A stretch of DNA of 64,000 bases from Thermoanaerobaculales bacterium (GCA_035358815.1 DAOPQC010000004.1:310001-374000); one strand, 5' to 3'. Shown: positions 7,958-17,138, counted from the first letter of the stretch. Numbers and translations: made by a program. The notes: a model not told the origin generated them from the letters alone.

Positions 7958-10900
7958 ATGGCCACCACAACACGGAAGGACTCCGAGCTCGGGGCCCGAT
8001 TCTGGCTTGACGGCTGGATGGTGGAGCCGCGCCTGAACCGGCTGTCGCGCGGTAGCGTCGCAACCCAGGTCGAACGCAAGGCGATGGACGTTCTCGTCTA
8101 CCTCGCCGAGCGAGCTGGCGAGGTGGTGGACAGGCGGGAGATACAGGACGCGATCTGGCAGACCGAGTTCGTCACGTACAACACGGTCGCCGCGCGGATC
8201 TACGAGCTCCGCGAGGCCCTCGAGGATGATTCAAAGGACCCCCGCTACATCCAGACGGTTCCCAAGCGCGGCTACCGGTTGATCGCCACGGTCCGCTTCG
8301 GCGCAGTGGTGGAGCCCGGGTTCGGCGTGCTCACCGAGCCGCGACACGAGCGGACGGATGAGCGGTCGCCGTACCCGGGGCTGTTGCCGTTCACCGAATC
8401 CGACGCTGAGAACTTCTTCGGCCGCGAGGCCGAGATTGCGGCGCTGTGGCGCAAGATTGCGAGCCGCCGGCTGCTCGCGGTGGTGGGACCGTCCGGGGTG
8501 GGCAAGAGCTCGTTGGTGCGGGCAGGGGTCGTCGCCAGGGCGCCAACTGGGTGGCGGGCGGTGGTCTGCCAGCCGGGCGAGGAGCCCTTCCTGGCCCTGG
8601 CTCGGGCGCTGGCGGCCGACCTGGCGGGCGACGCCGAGGAAATGCGTCGGCTGCTCGCGTTCCACGATCCCGACGTGGCGCTGGCCGTGGCGGCGCGCTG
8701 GCGGGGCCGGTGGGACGAGGCGCTGCTGGTCGTGGACCAGTTCGAGGAGCTCTTCACCCTCAACCCCGAGCCGGTGCGGGAGCGCTTCGCAGAGCTGCTG
8801 CGACGCCTGGTGGACGCGGCCGGGATCCACGTGCTGCTCGTCCTGCGGGACGACTTCCTGCTTGACTGCCACCGCCACCCGCAGCTGGAGCCGATCTTCA
8901 GCGATCTCACGCCCCTCGGGCCGCCGGCCGGCAGGGAGCTGCGGCGGGCGCTGACCGAGCCGGCGGCGCGGCGGCTCTATGCGTTCGAGAGGGAGTCGAT
9001 GGTCGACGAGATGGTGGGGGAGGTGGAGGCGGAGCGGGGGGCCCTGCCGCTGCTCGCGTTCGCGGTGTCGCGGCTGTGGGAGCTGCGGGACCGGTCGCGG
9101 CGCCTCTTGACGCGGGAGGCGTACGAGCGGATCGGCGGTGTGGGTGGCGCGCTCGCCCAGCACGCGGAGGCGACCCTGGAGCCGATCGGGGAGGGGCGAC
9201 AGCCGGTGGTGCGGGAGCTGTTCCGCAACCTGGTGACGGCGCAGGGCACGCGAGCGGTGCGGGACAGGGACGAATTGCTGTCGGTGTTCGACGAGGGATC
9301 CAGGGCCGAGGCACGCTCGGTGCTCCGGGCGCTGGTGGACGCGCGCCTGCTGACCGCCTTCGAGGACGAGGCGGCAACCGGGAGCACCCAGGGTCCTCAT
9401 CACCGCGTGGAAATCGTGCACGAGTCGCTGCTGCGGGCATGGCCGCAGCTCCAGCGCTGGCAAGCGCAGGACGCCGAGGGGGCGCTGCTGCGCGATCAGC
9501 TCCGGCAGGCGGCGCACCTCTGGCAGGAAAGGGGGAAGCCGGACGACCTGCTGTGGGCCGCGACCTCGTACCGCGAGTACGCAGTCTGGCGGGAGCGGTA
9601 TCCCGGCGCTCTGTCCGAGCTCGAGGAGGCCTTTGCGGCGGCGATGACCTCGCTCGCAACCCGCCGGCGACGGCGACGGCGAATCGCTGTTGCAGCAGGC
9701 TTCGCCATCCTGCTCGCAGTCCTTGGCGTGGTTGGAACCCTTTGGCGCCGCAGCGTGCAGGAGACCCGCCGCGCCGAGGCCGCCAAGCTCGCCGCCCTGG
9801 CACAGGCGCGCCTCGTGGACGATCCGACCGAGGCGCTGGCCCTGACCACCGCGAGCCTGGAGGTCGCCGACACCCGGGAGGCGCGCGAGCTCGTGATGCG
9901 GGTGCTCTGGACCGCACCGCCGGCTCTCGAGCTCGAGGTGGAGGAGGAGGCGCAGCTCGGGGTCCCGAGCTTCAGCCCGAATGGCCATCACGTCGCCGTG
10001 GCCGGCCTCGTGCCCGAGGTGAGGGTGTGGTCCGAGGACGGGCAGGGGCCGATCCGGCTTGGCGGGCACTCAACCAGCACGGACGGGATGAACACGCCGA
10101 TCTGGGCGGCGGGGGACCTGCTCGTCACCGGTCGGGGCCTCGAACCCGGGTTGCCAGGATTTGGCGATCGCGTGCGGGTGTGGTCGATCCCCGAAGGGAA
10201 GCTCCTTCGGGTGGTCGACTTCGGCTCGCCCGGGTACTGGTCCGTAGGGGGCGGACGCCTGTTCGCTCAGATCCGTACGGCGGAAGGGGCGGGCCGCCAG
10301 ACCCTGCTCAGGTCCTGGCGACTGCCGGACGGCTCGGAGGAGCTGCTCGACAGCCTGTCCGCGGCGGAGTTCGCCGGGGGAGGACCCGACAGGCTGTTCG
10401 ACGTGCCCGGGGCAGGCGCGTTCGTGGCGTCCTACGGGGACGTCGGCGTCCTCGGCCCTTCGGATTTAGTCGCCGCACCGGACGGCTCGGGGTGGGTGGT
10501 GGCCAGGGGCAACGCGGTTTACCTCCACCCGCTCGGCGGAGGAGGGCCCGAACGGCTGCTCGACGAGCTCGAGGCCGACGCATCCGTGGCTTCCTTCGGT
10601 GAGGCCGGCGTGCTCGCCGTCGACGGGGACGGTGGCGCCCGGCAGTGGTCCTTCGGCGAAGGCGGGCCGAGCCGGGTCTGGGCGATTCGCCGTCCCGCCG
10701 GCGCCGCGAGGGCCCTCCCGGACTCAGCCGGACGCCGAGTGGCGAGCGTGGGTCCGAACCAGCAACCCCTGCGAGTGTGGGAGCTCGACGGTTTGCCAGG
10801 GGCGAGGCCCCTCGAGCTTCGCCGGAGCGGCTCCTGGTATGACCCGGTCATCGCGTTCCACCCGAGAGGAGACTGGTGCGCCGCCACCACCCACTACCAA

Positions 10901-12010
10901 AAGCGACTGACCTTCTGGCCGCTCGCGCGCCCCTACCCCAGCGTCATCGAGAGGTATGAGTTCCCCCCGAACCGCCGGGAGCTCACTTTCAGCCCGGACA
11001 GCGGCTGGCTGGCGACGGGCTGGAAGCTCGGATGCGTCCGCCTGGTGCCGGTGCGAGGCGGAGACCCGACAGCGGTGCGGGAACTCCGCACGCCGGGGGA
11101 TGGCAAGTGTGCCGACATCCGCTTCGACGCCGAGGGGCGTTACCTCTTCGTCGTCTCCATGAAGGACGCTTGGGTCGTGCCGCTCGACGGCGAGCCATGC
11201 CGTCTGGTGGTCCCAGGGGTCGAGAGCCGGCAGATCGAGTCGGGGGCCATCTCGCCCAGCGGCGCACGAGTCGCAACCGCTTTTTTTGGTGGCGAGGGTG
11301 CCAGGGACGTTTACCTCTTCGATGTCGCCACTGGAGCCCTGCAGAGCTTCGCCCTCCCCCGGCCCGACAAACCGACCGGCCTTCCAGAAGGCATCAACAG
11401 CCTCGAGTTCCTCGACGAGCAGACCCTGCTCACGGCTGGCTGGGGCGGCGTCCGGCGCTGGGACCTCGCCACCGGAACGCACGAGCTGATGGTGGCAACG
11501 GATGGGCACAGGATGATGCGGTTGAGCCGCGCCGCCGGCATCGCAGTCACCTGGGGGTGGGCCTCGGAGTTGGGCCCAGGTCTCGAGCTGCTCGACCTCG
11601 CCACGGGAAGGAGCCGACCGCTCGAGGGATTCGGTGACGACGTCGAATCGGCCGACCTCGATCCCTCGGGGACCGTTGCCGCGACCGGCAGCATCGACGG
11701 CAGCATCCGGGTCGGCCGCGTCGATGGCGGCGAGCCCCACCTGCTCCTGGGCCACACCGGCAACGTGTTTACCGTTGCCATCTCCCCCGACCTGCGCTGG
11801 GTGGCCTCGGCCGGCGACGACAACACCGTCCGCCTGTGGCCGATGCCCGATCTCTCGAAGCCGCCGCTGCACACCCTGCCGCATGACGAGCTGCTCGCCA
11901 AGCTCCATTCTCTGACCAACCTGCGAGCGGTGCGCGACCCGGCCTCGGACACTGGCTGGAAGATCGAGCTCGGCCCCTTCCCCGGCTGGCGCGACGTCCC
12001 CACCTGGTGA
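7958..12010 (+). CDS. Winged-helix / STAND NTPase / WD40 regulator
   Basis: This 1350-residue multidomain protein contains, in order: an OmpR/PhoB-type winged helix (about residues 10-105, with VERKAMDVLVYLAERAGEVV and the closing TVPKRGYRL); an nSTAND-type NTPase opened by YPGLLPFTESDAENFFGREA; Walker A GPSGVGKSS near residue 176; a Walker B-like LLVVDQFEELF near 255-265; a single membrane helix near 576-598 after an arginine-rich stretch; and a C-terminal WD40-type propeller (about 620-1350, for example TVRLWPMPDL). The family is typical of signal-responsive regulators in Acidobacteria and relatives, but ligand and target genes are unknown. The DNA-binding domain would be cytoplasmic and the WD40 part periplasmic. 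A frameshifted copy of its last 55 or so codons lies at 16018-16185. Confidence 0.85.
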   Translation: MATTTRKDSELGARFWLDGWMVEPRLNRLSRGSVATQVERKAMDVLVYLAERAGEVVDRREIQDAIWQTEFVTYNTVAARIYELREALEDDSKDPRYIQTVPKRGYRLIATVRFGAVVEPGFGVLTEPRHERTDERSPYPGLLPFTESDAENFFGREAEIAALWRKIASRRLLAVVGPSGVGKSSLVRAGVVARAPTGWRAVVCQPGEEPFLALARALAADLAGDAEEMRRLLAFHDPDVALAVAARWRGRWDEALLVVDQFEELFTLNPEPVRERFAELLRRLVDAAGIHVLLVLRDDFLLDCHRHPQLEPIFSDLTPLGPPAGRELRRALTEPAARRLYAFERESMVDEMVGEVEAERGALPLLAFAVSRLWELRDRSRRLLTREAYERIGGVGGALAQHAEATLEPIGEGRQPVVRELFRNLVTAQGTRAVRDRDELLSVFDEGSRAEARSVLRALVDARLLTAFEDEAATGSTQGPHHRVEIVHESLLRAWPQLQRWQAQDAEGALLRDQLRQAAHLWQERGKPDDLLWAATSYREYAVWRERYPGALSELEEAFAAAMTSLATRRRRRRRIAVAAGFAILLAVLGVVGTLWRRSVQETRRAEAAKLAALAQARLVDDPTEALALTTASLEVADTREARELVMRVLWTAPPALELEVEEEAQLGVPSFSPNGHHVAVAGLVPEVRVWSEDGQGPIRLGGHSTSTDGMNTPIWAAGDLLVTGRGLEPGLPGFGDRVRVWSIPEGKLLRVVDFGSPGYWSVGGGRLFAQIRTAEGAGRQTLLRSWRLPDGSEELLDSLSAAEFAGGGPDRLFDVPGAGAFVASYGDVGVLGPSDLVAAPDGSGWVVARGNAVYLHPLGGGGPERLLDELEADASVASFGEAGVLAVDGDGGARQWSFGEGGPSRVWAIRRPAGAARALPDSAGRRVASVGPNQQPLRVWELDGLPGARPLELRRSGSWYDPVIAFHPRGDWCAATTHYQKRLTFWPLARPYPSVIERYEFPPNRRELTFSPDSGWLATGWKLGCVRLVPVRGGDPTAVRELRTPGDGKCADIRFDAEGRYLFVVSMKDAWVVPLDGEPCRLVVPGVESRQIESGAISPSGARVATAFFGGEGARDVYLFDVATGALQSFALPRPDKPTGLPEGINSLEFLDEQTLLTAGWGGVRRWDLATGTHELMVATDGHRMMRLSRAAGIAVTWGWASELGPGLELLDLATGRSRPLEGFGDDVESADLDPSGTVAATGSIDGSIRVGRVDGGEPHLLLGHTGNVFTVAISPDLRWVASAGDDNTVRLWPMPDLSKPPLHTLPHDELLAKLHSLTNLRAVRDPASDTGWKIELGPFPGWRDVPTW

Positions 12011-12081
12011 ACGCGGGCCAGCCGCTGCTGCCAGGGCGGGTTGAGCCTGGAGACCCTCGATTTCGTGGGGTGCGCCTCGGA

Positions 12082-12087
12082 TAGAAT
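12082..12087 (+). promoter_or_regulatory. Candidate -10 box (TAGAAT) upstream of the nucleotidyltransferase pair
   Basis: TAGAAT lies 62 nt before the preferred GTG start at 12150, in the short spacer after the STAND/WD40 gene. It predicts a conventional leader of about 55 nt. Confidence 0.35.
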
Positions 12088-12149
12088 GGTCATCTGGGCA
12101 GACGTCCTTGGGTGTCCGAGGCGACCTGGCCAAGCGAGGTAGAGACAAC

Positions 12150-12653
12150 GTGGCGTCGCTTCGAGAGGTGTTCCAGGTCCTCAACGACATGAGGTCGGAA
12201 GGGATCATCGACGAGTACGCACTCGGCGGCGCGATGGCGGTCCTGTTCTACGCGGAGCCGACTCGGACGTACGACCTCGATGTCTTCGTGGTCCTTCCCC
12301 CAGCCGACCAGCCGATCGTGACGCTGACGCCGGTCTACTCTTGGCTGCGCGAACGTGGCTTCGAGCCGCACGCCGAGCACGTCATGATCCACGGCGTTCC
12401 GGTTCAGCTCATTCCGGCGTACAACGAGCTCGTGGAAGAGGCGATCACGGCAGCCCGAGATCACGACTACGACGACGTGACGGTGCGGGTGTGCCCACCC
12501 GAGCATCTGATCGCACTCGCGCTTCAGGCCGGCGGCGGCAAGCGGCGGGAGCGGGCGCACCAGCTGTTCGAGACGGCGGACATCGACCGTGCGCTTCTCG
12601 ACGAAATCATGAGCCGCCACGGGATCCAGGGACCCTGGAGCCACGATGCGTGA
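12150..12653 (+). CDS. Nucleotidyltransferase-fold protein (AbiEii/MNT-like)
   Basis: This 167-residue protein carries the minimal nucleotidyltransferase signature: LGGAMAVLFY (the GG motif) followed after a short gap by TRTYDLDVFV, whose D-x-D pair would bind metal, and a later acidic/hydrophobic strand. Proteins of this type are found in AbiE-like and other toxin-antitoxin or tRNA-modifying systems. The GTG at 12150 is chosen because GAGGT lies about 10 nt upstream; a TTG at 12108 would add 14 residues. The stop overlaps the next gene by 8 nt, so the two products are translationally coupled and probably act together. Whether it is a toxin is unproven. Confidence 0.7.
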   Translation: MASLREVFQVLNDMRSEGIIDEYALGGAMAVLFYAEPTRTYDLDVFVVLPPADQPIVTLTPVYSWLRERGFEPHAEHVMIHGVPVQLIPAYNELVEEAITAARDHDYDDVTVRVCPPEHLIALALQAGGGKRRERAHQLFETADIDRALLDEIMSRHGIQGPWSHDA

Positions 12654-12846
12654 CGGACCAAGCTCCTGCGAGGACCGCGTCGCGGACCTCTTCCACGCCA
12701 AGGCGGAGTGGCACCGCGGGCAGGCGCGCCTCCCCGTCAAGGAGAAGGTCCGGATCCTGCTCGAGCTGCAGCGGCAGGATTACCCCCTCCTGAAGAGGCG
12801 CCGTCCGCTCGAGTGGTGGGAAGAGCCCTGGCCGGTCGAACCCTGA
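12646..12846 (+). CDS. Small partner protein of the nucleotidyltransferase
   Basis: This 66-residue, highly charged protein contains FHAKAEWHRGQARLP, KEKVRILLELQRQDYPLL and a tryptophan-rich end, EWWEEPWPVEP. There is no membrane segment and no recognised domain. Its ATG lies inside the end of the nucleotidyltransferase gene (8-nt overlap), which indicates coupled expression. By position it is the likely cognate partner, for example an antitoxin, but no sequence motif proves this. Confidence 0.6.
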   Translation: MRDGPSSCEDRVADLFHAKAEWHRGQARLPVKEKVRILLELQRQDYPLLKRRRPLEWWEEPWPVEP

Positions 12847-13077
12847 GCGGCACCTTTGATCGTGAGGCACGCAATCGACCGGCGAACACGGGCGCAGGCT
12901 CGGAGGCGCGTGCGGATCCGGCTGCGCCTACGGCTCCGCCGTGACAAGTCGCCGTCACAAGCCGCCGTGACAAGGGCGGAAGCGAGAGAGCCTCGGGAAC
13001 GGGGACGGGAACGGGAGCGGGAACGGGTGGGCCCCTGTCCCCCAGATCCCAGATCCTAGAACCTGGTCGGGTGGGGG
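12847..13077. repeat. Spacer of stacked short repeats (GCCGTGACAAG, GGGAACGG, GATCC units)
   Basis: No gene is seen here. The stretch contains GGATCCGGCTGCGCC at about 12915, three variants of GCCGTGACAAG at 12943-12972, GGGAACGGGGACGG-type hexamers at 12994-13027 and CCCAGATCCCAGATCC at 13041-13057, just before the stop of the TonB receptor gene. The same units recur in other spacers of the window. Confidence 0.65.
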
Positions 13078-15846
13078 CTAGAACTCGACCCGGAAGCCGA
13101 GCTCGTAGCGGCGAGGGGTCTGCCAGTCGGTGGGGTCGCCCATGGCGATCGGTGCCCCGTCCTCGGCGGCCCCGCAGCCGCTGATGTGCTCGCAGACGGA
13201 AGTCGGCTGCTCGTTGCTGGCGACGTTGTAGGCCGAGCCGATGACCGCCAGCCGGACCGCTCCGATCGTGAAGCCCTTCTCGAGCTGGACGTCGAGCTGA
13301 TAGACGTCGTTGGCGTCGCGGCTGCCCCGCGGCTCGAGGGAGTGCCGGTCGTAGGGGATCTCTTGGTTGTCGCCCGCATTCTCGTACGGAGTCCAGGTGA
13401 AGGGCGAGGACCAGGAACCGTCGAAGGCGATGCTCCAGTCGCCCTCCAGGGTGACGAAGCCGTTCAGCTTGATCCGGTGGGTGCGGTGGTTTGACAGGTA
13501 GCCGTAGCGGTTGTCGTAGTGCCACGGGTAGACGTCGAAGTCCGCCCCCGCCTCCTGGGTGTACTCGACGTTGCCCTCGGACTGCGACCAGGTGTAGGAG
13601 CCGAGCAGCGTGAGCCAGTCGAGGCTCCGGGTCTCGAGCCTGAGGATGAACGCCCGGTAGTCCCTCCTGAGCCCCGCGATGTTGCCGAGGACGTAGTAGT
13701 CGCACGGTGCCCCTGCGGTGGGCACCGGCCAGTTTCCGCTGCAGGTGTCGTCGATGATGTCGCGGGTCGCCTTGTCGACGAAGCTGAGCTCGATCGACGA
13801 GCGGTCGGCGATCTGACGCTCGTAGGCCAGGATCAGCTCGTCGGCGTGGGTCGCGCTGAGATTCGCGTCGATTCGGTTCGGTTGGGAGCTGTAGTGCTCC
13901 CACGGGGCGAGCGCCCAGCCATAGGGGTCCCAGCCGGCGTTGTCCAGCCGGTAGCCCCAGCCGAGGTCCGCGGCAGCCGCCGCGCACGCGGCGGCCGATC
14001 CGACCGGAATCCCGAGCTCGAGCGGCAGGGCGCCCGAGCAGGAGTACCAGCGGTAGGAAGGCTCGTCGACGGCGCGCGCGTGCCAGGGAAGGGTGAGCGC
14101 GCTCGGGTGCAGGAACCGTCCCCAGCTCGCCCGCACCACGTTTCGGGCATCGCCGGTGAGGTCCCAGGCGAGACCGAGCCTCGGCTGCCACATCCCCATG
14201 CCGGCGACTTCGGTGCCGTCGTTGATGTCGTAGCTCACCGCGTCGTACCGCACCCCGAGCTTGAGGGTGAGGTCACGGGCCACCCGCCAGGCGTCCTGCG
14301 CAAAGGCCGTCGCGACTGATCCCGTGTACTCGGTCGTGCCGGAGCTCCGGTACTCCCACATCAGCCACGGGACGGTCCCCCCTTCGAGCTGGACGTCGTC
14401 GAAGAAGAAGCCAACGCCACCGGGGACGCAGCGCTCGCCATTCGGCGTCCCGGTGCTGCAGAAGGCGACCGACAGCTCCATGTCCGAGTACTCGATGCCG
14501 CCCTTGAGCTCGTGCGAGCCCAGGAGATCGTCGACGAACCAAGTCAGGTCGGTCGCGAGCTGGTCACGACGCGACGTCCAGTACTGCTGGTTGTAGAAGT
14601 TGTAGCTGTTCAACCCGGTGTCGTAGTTGTAGTGGCCGATCGTCTGCAGGTCCCCGGACTGCGGGGCGTACTCATCGTCGAACAGGTATCCGCCGAGAGT
14701 GGTGTTCCAGAGCAGCGAGTCGGACACCACCGCGCTCAGCTCGGCGGAGACGACCGTCGGCACGATGTCGTCCCGCGAGGTGGCTTCGGGCATCACCCAC
14801 CGCGAGGCGTTGGCGTAGCTGTCCACCCCGGGGCTGGACGAGTACGTGCCGACGGCCCGCCAGCTCGGGTGGGCCTGCCAGGTCACCTTGGCGAGGTAGC
14901 TGTGCCGCTCGCTGTCCCGAGTGGAGGGCGAGGCGATGGGCGTGAACTCGTCGTCAATCCACTGGTACGAGGCGAATAACCACAGCCGGTCGCGCACGAT
15001 CGGCCCGCCGAGGGTCGCCCCGAGAACCTCGTGCTTCGACGACAGCTCATCGGCATCGAAGTTGTCGCCGCTCTCCTGGAGCGAGTCATCGCGGTAGCGC
15101 ACGTCGAGGGTCCCCGAGAGCCGGTTGCCGCCCGACCTGGTTAGGACGTTGATGATGCCGCCGGTCGCGAATCCATGTTCGGCCTCGAAGCCGGCAGTGA
15201 GGAGCTGGATCTCCTCGACGGCGTCGAAGTTCAGCATGACCGTGGCGGTTGACATCGCCGGGTCGGTCGAGGCCGTGCCGTCGATGAAGTAGGCGTTCTC
15301 GCCGATCGTCGATCCGAAAACCTGGGACTGCGGCGGCCCCCACGACCCGCCGGTGACGCCGGCGGCCTGGTTGACCAGAACCAGGTAATCGCGGTTGGCC
15401 GAGCCGATGGCGGAGTCCTGCATGTAGCTTCGCTCGAACACCTGGCCGGTGTTGACCTGGGTCGGGTCGACCACCGGGGTCTCGTCGACGACCTCGACCT
15501 CGCCACTGAAGGTGCCGGCCGGCATCGTGACGGTCACCGCGGCCGCGCCGCCGAGGGGGACCTTGACCTCGCACCGCTCCTGGGTGATGAAGCCGGGGAG
15601 CTCGGCCCTCACGGAGTAGTCGCCCGGCGCGAGCAAGACGAAGGAGAGCTCCCCAAGCTCGTTCGTGACCTTGGTCTGCGGCCCGCCGATGAGCGACGGC
15701 GACGCGATGGTCACGATGACACCAGGCAGGGGAGCGCCCCCCTCATCGACAACGGCGCCGATCATCCGGCCGGTGGTGGTCTGCGCCCACGCAGTCACAG
15801 CTGCTGCGAGGAGGATCGCCGAGGCCACGACCGCGCGGATCTGCAA
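13078..15846 (-). CDS. TonB-dependent outer-membrane receptor with carboxypeptidase-regulatory-like N-domain
   Basis: About 922 residues. A signal peptide (IRAVVASAILLAAAVTAWAQ) is followed by a carboxypeptidase-regulatory-like beta-sandwich (GAVVDEGGAPLPGVIVTI ... LLAPGDYSVRAELPGF), a plug-like region and a long barrel with many alternating aromatic strands. It ends in RYELGFRVEF, the terminal phenylalanine expected for outer-membrane insertion. Such OmpA-like/Oar-like receptors are strongly expanded in Acidobacteria and are thought to import large substrates; the ligand here is unknown. The frame is open to 15993, but the hydrophobic signal starts near the TTG at 15846, chosen here with moderate confidence. 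A minus-strand TTGACT near 15902 may be the -35 box. Confidence 0.8.
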   Translation of the reverse strand: MQIRAVVASAILLAAAVTAWAQTTTGRMIGAVVDEGGAPLPGVIVTIASPSLIGGPQTKVTNELGELSFVLLAPGDYSVRAELPGFITQERCEVKVPLGGAAAVTVTMPAGTFSGEVEVVDETPVVDPTQVNTGQVFERSYMQDSAIGSANRDYLVLVNQAAGVTGGSWGPPQSQVFGSTIGENAYFIDGTASTDPAMSTATVMLNFDAVEEIQLLTAGFEAEHGFATGGIINVLTRSGGNRLSGTLDVRYRDDSLQESGDNFDADELSSKHEVLGATLGGPIVRDRLWLFASYQWIDDEFTPIASPSTRDSERHSYLAKVTWQAHPSWRAVGTYSSSPGVDSYANASRWVMPEATSRDDIVPTVVSAELSAVVSDSLLWNTTLGGYLFDDEYAPQSGDLQTIGHYNYDTGLNSYNFYNQQYWTSRRDQLATDLTWFVDDLLGSHELKGGIEYSDMELSVAFCSTGTPNGERCVPGGVGFFFDDVQLEGGTVPWLMWEYRSSGTTEYTGSVATAFAQDAWRVARDLTLKLGVRYDAVSYDINDGTEVAGMGMWQPRLGLAWDLTGDARNVVRASWGRFLHPSALTLPWHARAVDEPSYRWYSCSGALPLELGIPVGSAAACAAAAADLGWGYRLDNAGWDPYGWALAPWEHYSSQPNRIDANLSATHADELILAYERQIADRSSIELSFVDKATRDIIDDTCSGNWPVPTAGAPCDYYVLGNIAGLRRDYRAFILRLETRSLDWLTLLGSYTWSQSEGNVEYTQEAGADFDVYPWHYDNRYGYLSNHRTHRIKLNGFVTLEGDWSIAFDGSWSSPFTWTPYENAGDNQEIPYDRHSLEPRGSRDANDVYQLDVQLEKGFTIGAVRLAVIGSAYNVASNEQPTSVCEHISGCGAAEDGAPIAMGDPTDWQTPRRYELGFRVEF

Positions 15847-16017
15847 GGTGATCGTCCCGTCCGAGCCGAGCCCGTGATCTGATGACGCGTTGAAACCTGA
15901 GTCAAGTATGACCCCTTCAGACTGGACGGGCAAGCGCAGAATGAAAACCGAGGGAGTCAGTCTTGGGGCTTCTGCCGGCGTGCAGTGACCCACCCTCCAA
16001 CCGAAGATCCCACCGAC

Positions 16018-16185
16018 AAGTGGTCGATCCGTCGCGGTCGGCGCTGCACACCTTGTCCCATGACGGGCTCATCGCCAGGGTTCACTCTGACCGACCTGCG
16101 CGCGGTCCGCGACCCGTCCTCCGACACCGGCTGGACGATCGAGCTCGGCCCCTTCGCCGGCTGGGCCACCGTGCCGACGTGGTAG
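16018..16185 (+). pseudogene. Frameshifted relic of the STAND/WD40 protein C-terminus
   Basis: The translated tail LRAVRDP-x-SDTGW and IELGPF-x-GW ... VPTW is nearly identical to the last residues of the protein encoded at 7958-12010. The upstream part, LHTLSHDGLIARVHS, matches LHTLPHDELLAKLHS of that protein but lies in a different frame. A 2-nt deletion (TCTCTGACC reduced to TCTGACC near 16087) explains the shift. Both copies end at the stop codon right after the same W residue. The rest of the gene is absent, so this is a decayed paralogue fragment. Confidence 0.75.
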
Positions 16186-16333
16186 CCCTCACTCGGCTGG
16201 AGAGAAGCTGACCAGGCAAGCAGACCCCTTGCCGCCGAGTGCGACTGAAGGGCGAAGATTTCGGATTGAGAACTGCCGTCCGCCCCACCAAAGGAACAAG
16301 ACCGACGGGAGGGGACTTTGAATGGCTCTGGGA

Positions 16334-16744
16334 TCACGTCTCGGGGTAATCGATCAGCTCGAGGCCCGGGATGCCTCTGAAGTGCTTCGTGTTCCGGGTT
16401 GCGAGCGGGGCGCCGTTCTGGATTGCCCAGGCGGCCACCCAGAGGTCGGGCTTCGACGTACCGACGAGGCGGGACTCCTTCCGCAGACCCGCCACGATGA
16501 CCGCATATCGATGGGCGGTTTCGATGCCGACCTCGCCGACGCGAAAGAGCCTCAAGAACGCGAGCGACTGCTCGAGCCGCTCGGGCGAGACCGCTGCCCC
16601 GCCTTCGAGGAACTCGCCGGCCGCGTGGGCCGGGACCGCGAACACCTCGCCAGGGTGGGTGGTCAGCAGGTTTCGACATGGACAGTCGGGCAGGTCCCGG
16701 TCCCGCCAGAGGTCGACGAGGAAGGTGGTGTCAACGCAGATCAT
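16334..16744 (-). CDS. vapC: VapC-like PIN-domain toxin
   Basis: This 136-residue protein is a PIN-domain ribonuclease. Acidic metal-binding positions are visible in DTTFLVDLWR near the N-terminus, the glutamate in AGEFLEGG near residue 45, and the aspartate in SKPDLWVAAWAI near residue 99. The following GAPLATRNTKHF segment is the usual VapC C-terminal motif. VapC toxins cleave tRNA or rRNA when freed from VapB. It overlaps the preceding vapB by 14 nt on the minus strand, the classical antitoxin-first arrangement. Confidence 0.88.
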   Translation of the reverse strand: MICVDTTFLVDLWRDRDLPDCPCRNLLTTHPGEVFAVPAHAAGEFLEGGAAVSPERLEQSLAFLRLFRVGEVGIETAHRYAVIVAGLRKESRLVGTSKPDLWVAAWAIQNGAPLATRNTKHFRGIPGLELIDYPET

Positions 16745-16982
16745 GCTCGTCCCAGGGCTCGCTCTCCCGGTTCTCGGCGACCACCGCCAGCATGACCTCG
16801 GCGTCCTCTGCTGGGAGAGGCGGGACCTCCGACAGGCCGCGAAGGATGTCGCGCCCTGTGGAGGCGTCGCCCACCTTGTCGATCAGGCGGTCGATCGCCT
16901 TGGAGAAGGACTCGCCCTCTCGCTTCACACTCGCGAGCTTGTCGTAGACTCGCGAGTCAACGGCAATGGTCTTCGAACTCAT
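16731..16982 (-). CDS. vapB: VapB-family antitoxin (PF02697-like)
   Basis: This 83-residue protein begins MSSKTIAVDSRVYDKLASVK and continues REGESFSKAIDRLID, the signature of the VapB antitoxin family (formerly DUF217), followed by an acidic C-terminal tail that would wrap around VapC. The reading frame extends upstream to 17210, but the ATG at 16982 is favoured because the family starts there and TAGAAT lies exactly 7 nt upstream. It should repress its own operon together with VapC. Confidence 0.85.
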   Translation of the reverse strand: MSSKTIAVDSRVYDKLASVKREGESFSKAIDRLIDKVGDASTGRDILRGLSEVPPLPAEDAEVMLAVVAENRESEPWDEHDLR

Positions 16983-16989
16983 ACATACA

Positions 16990-16995
16990 ATTCTA
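16990..16995 (-). promoter_or_regulatory. vapBC -10 box (TAGAAT) in an AT-rich patch
   Basis: The minus strand reads CTATATATAGAATTGTATGT directly before ATG. TAGAAT is 7 nt from the start. The 25-bp AT-rich patch is conspicuous in this GC-rich DNA, and the self-complementary CTATATATAG (16993-17002) may also be an operator for VapB. Confidence 0.55.
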
Positions 16996-17132
16996 TATAT
17001 AGATGAGGCGGTCGTCAAGCCGCCTGGGAACTGCTTTCGGGCACGGGCATCCGGCTTCGTCCTGCGGACGACGCCGTGACAAGCGGAAGCGGGCTCGGCA
17101 GCGGAATTCCAGGCCACCCACCAAAGGACCGG

Positions 17133-17138
17133 TACACT
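17133..17138 (+). promoter_or_regulatory. Candidate -10 box (TACACT) of the LolD/FtsX operon
   Basis: TACACT lies 46 nt before the GTG at 17185. It predicts a leader of about 40 nt that contains the AAGGAGG ribosome binding site at 17173-17179. Confidence 0.4.

Noticed and set aside
4728..8063. A 1111-codon open frame antisense to the LVIVD gene
   Set aside because: It mirrors the repetitive coding strand; no start signal, no recognisable domain.
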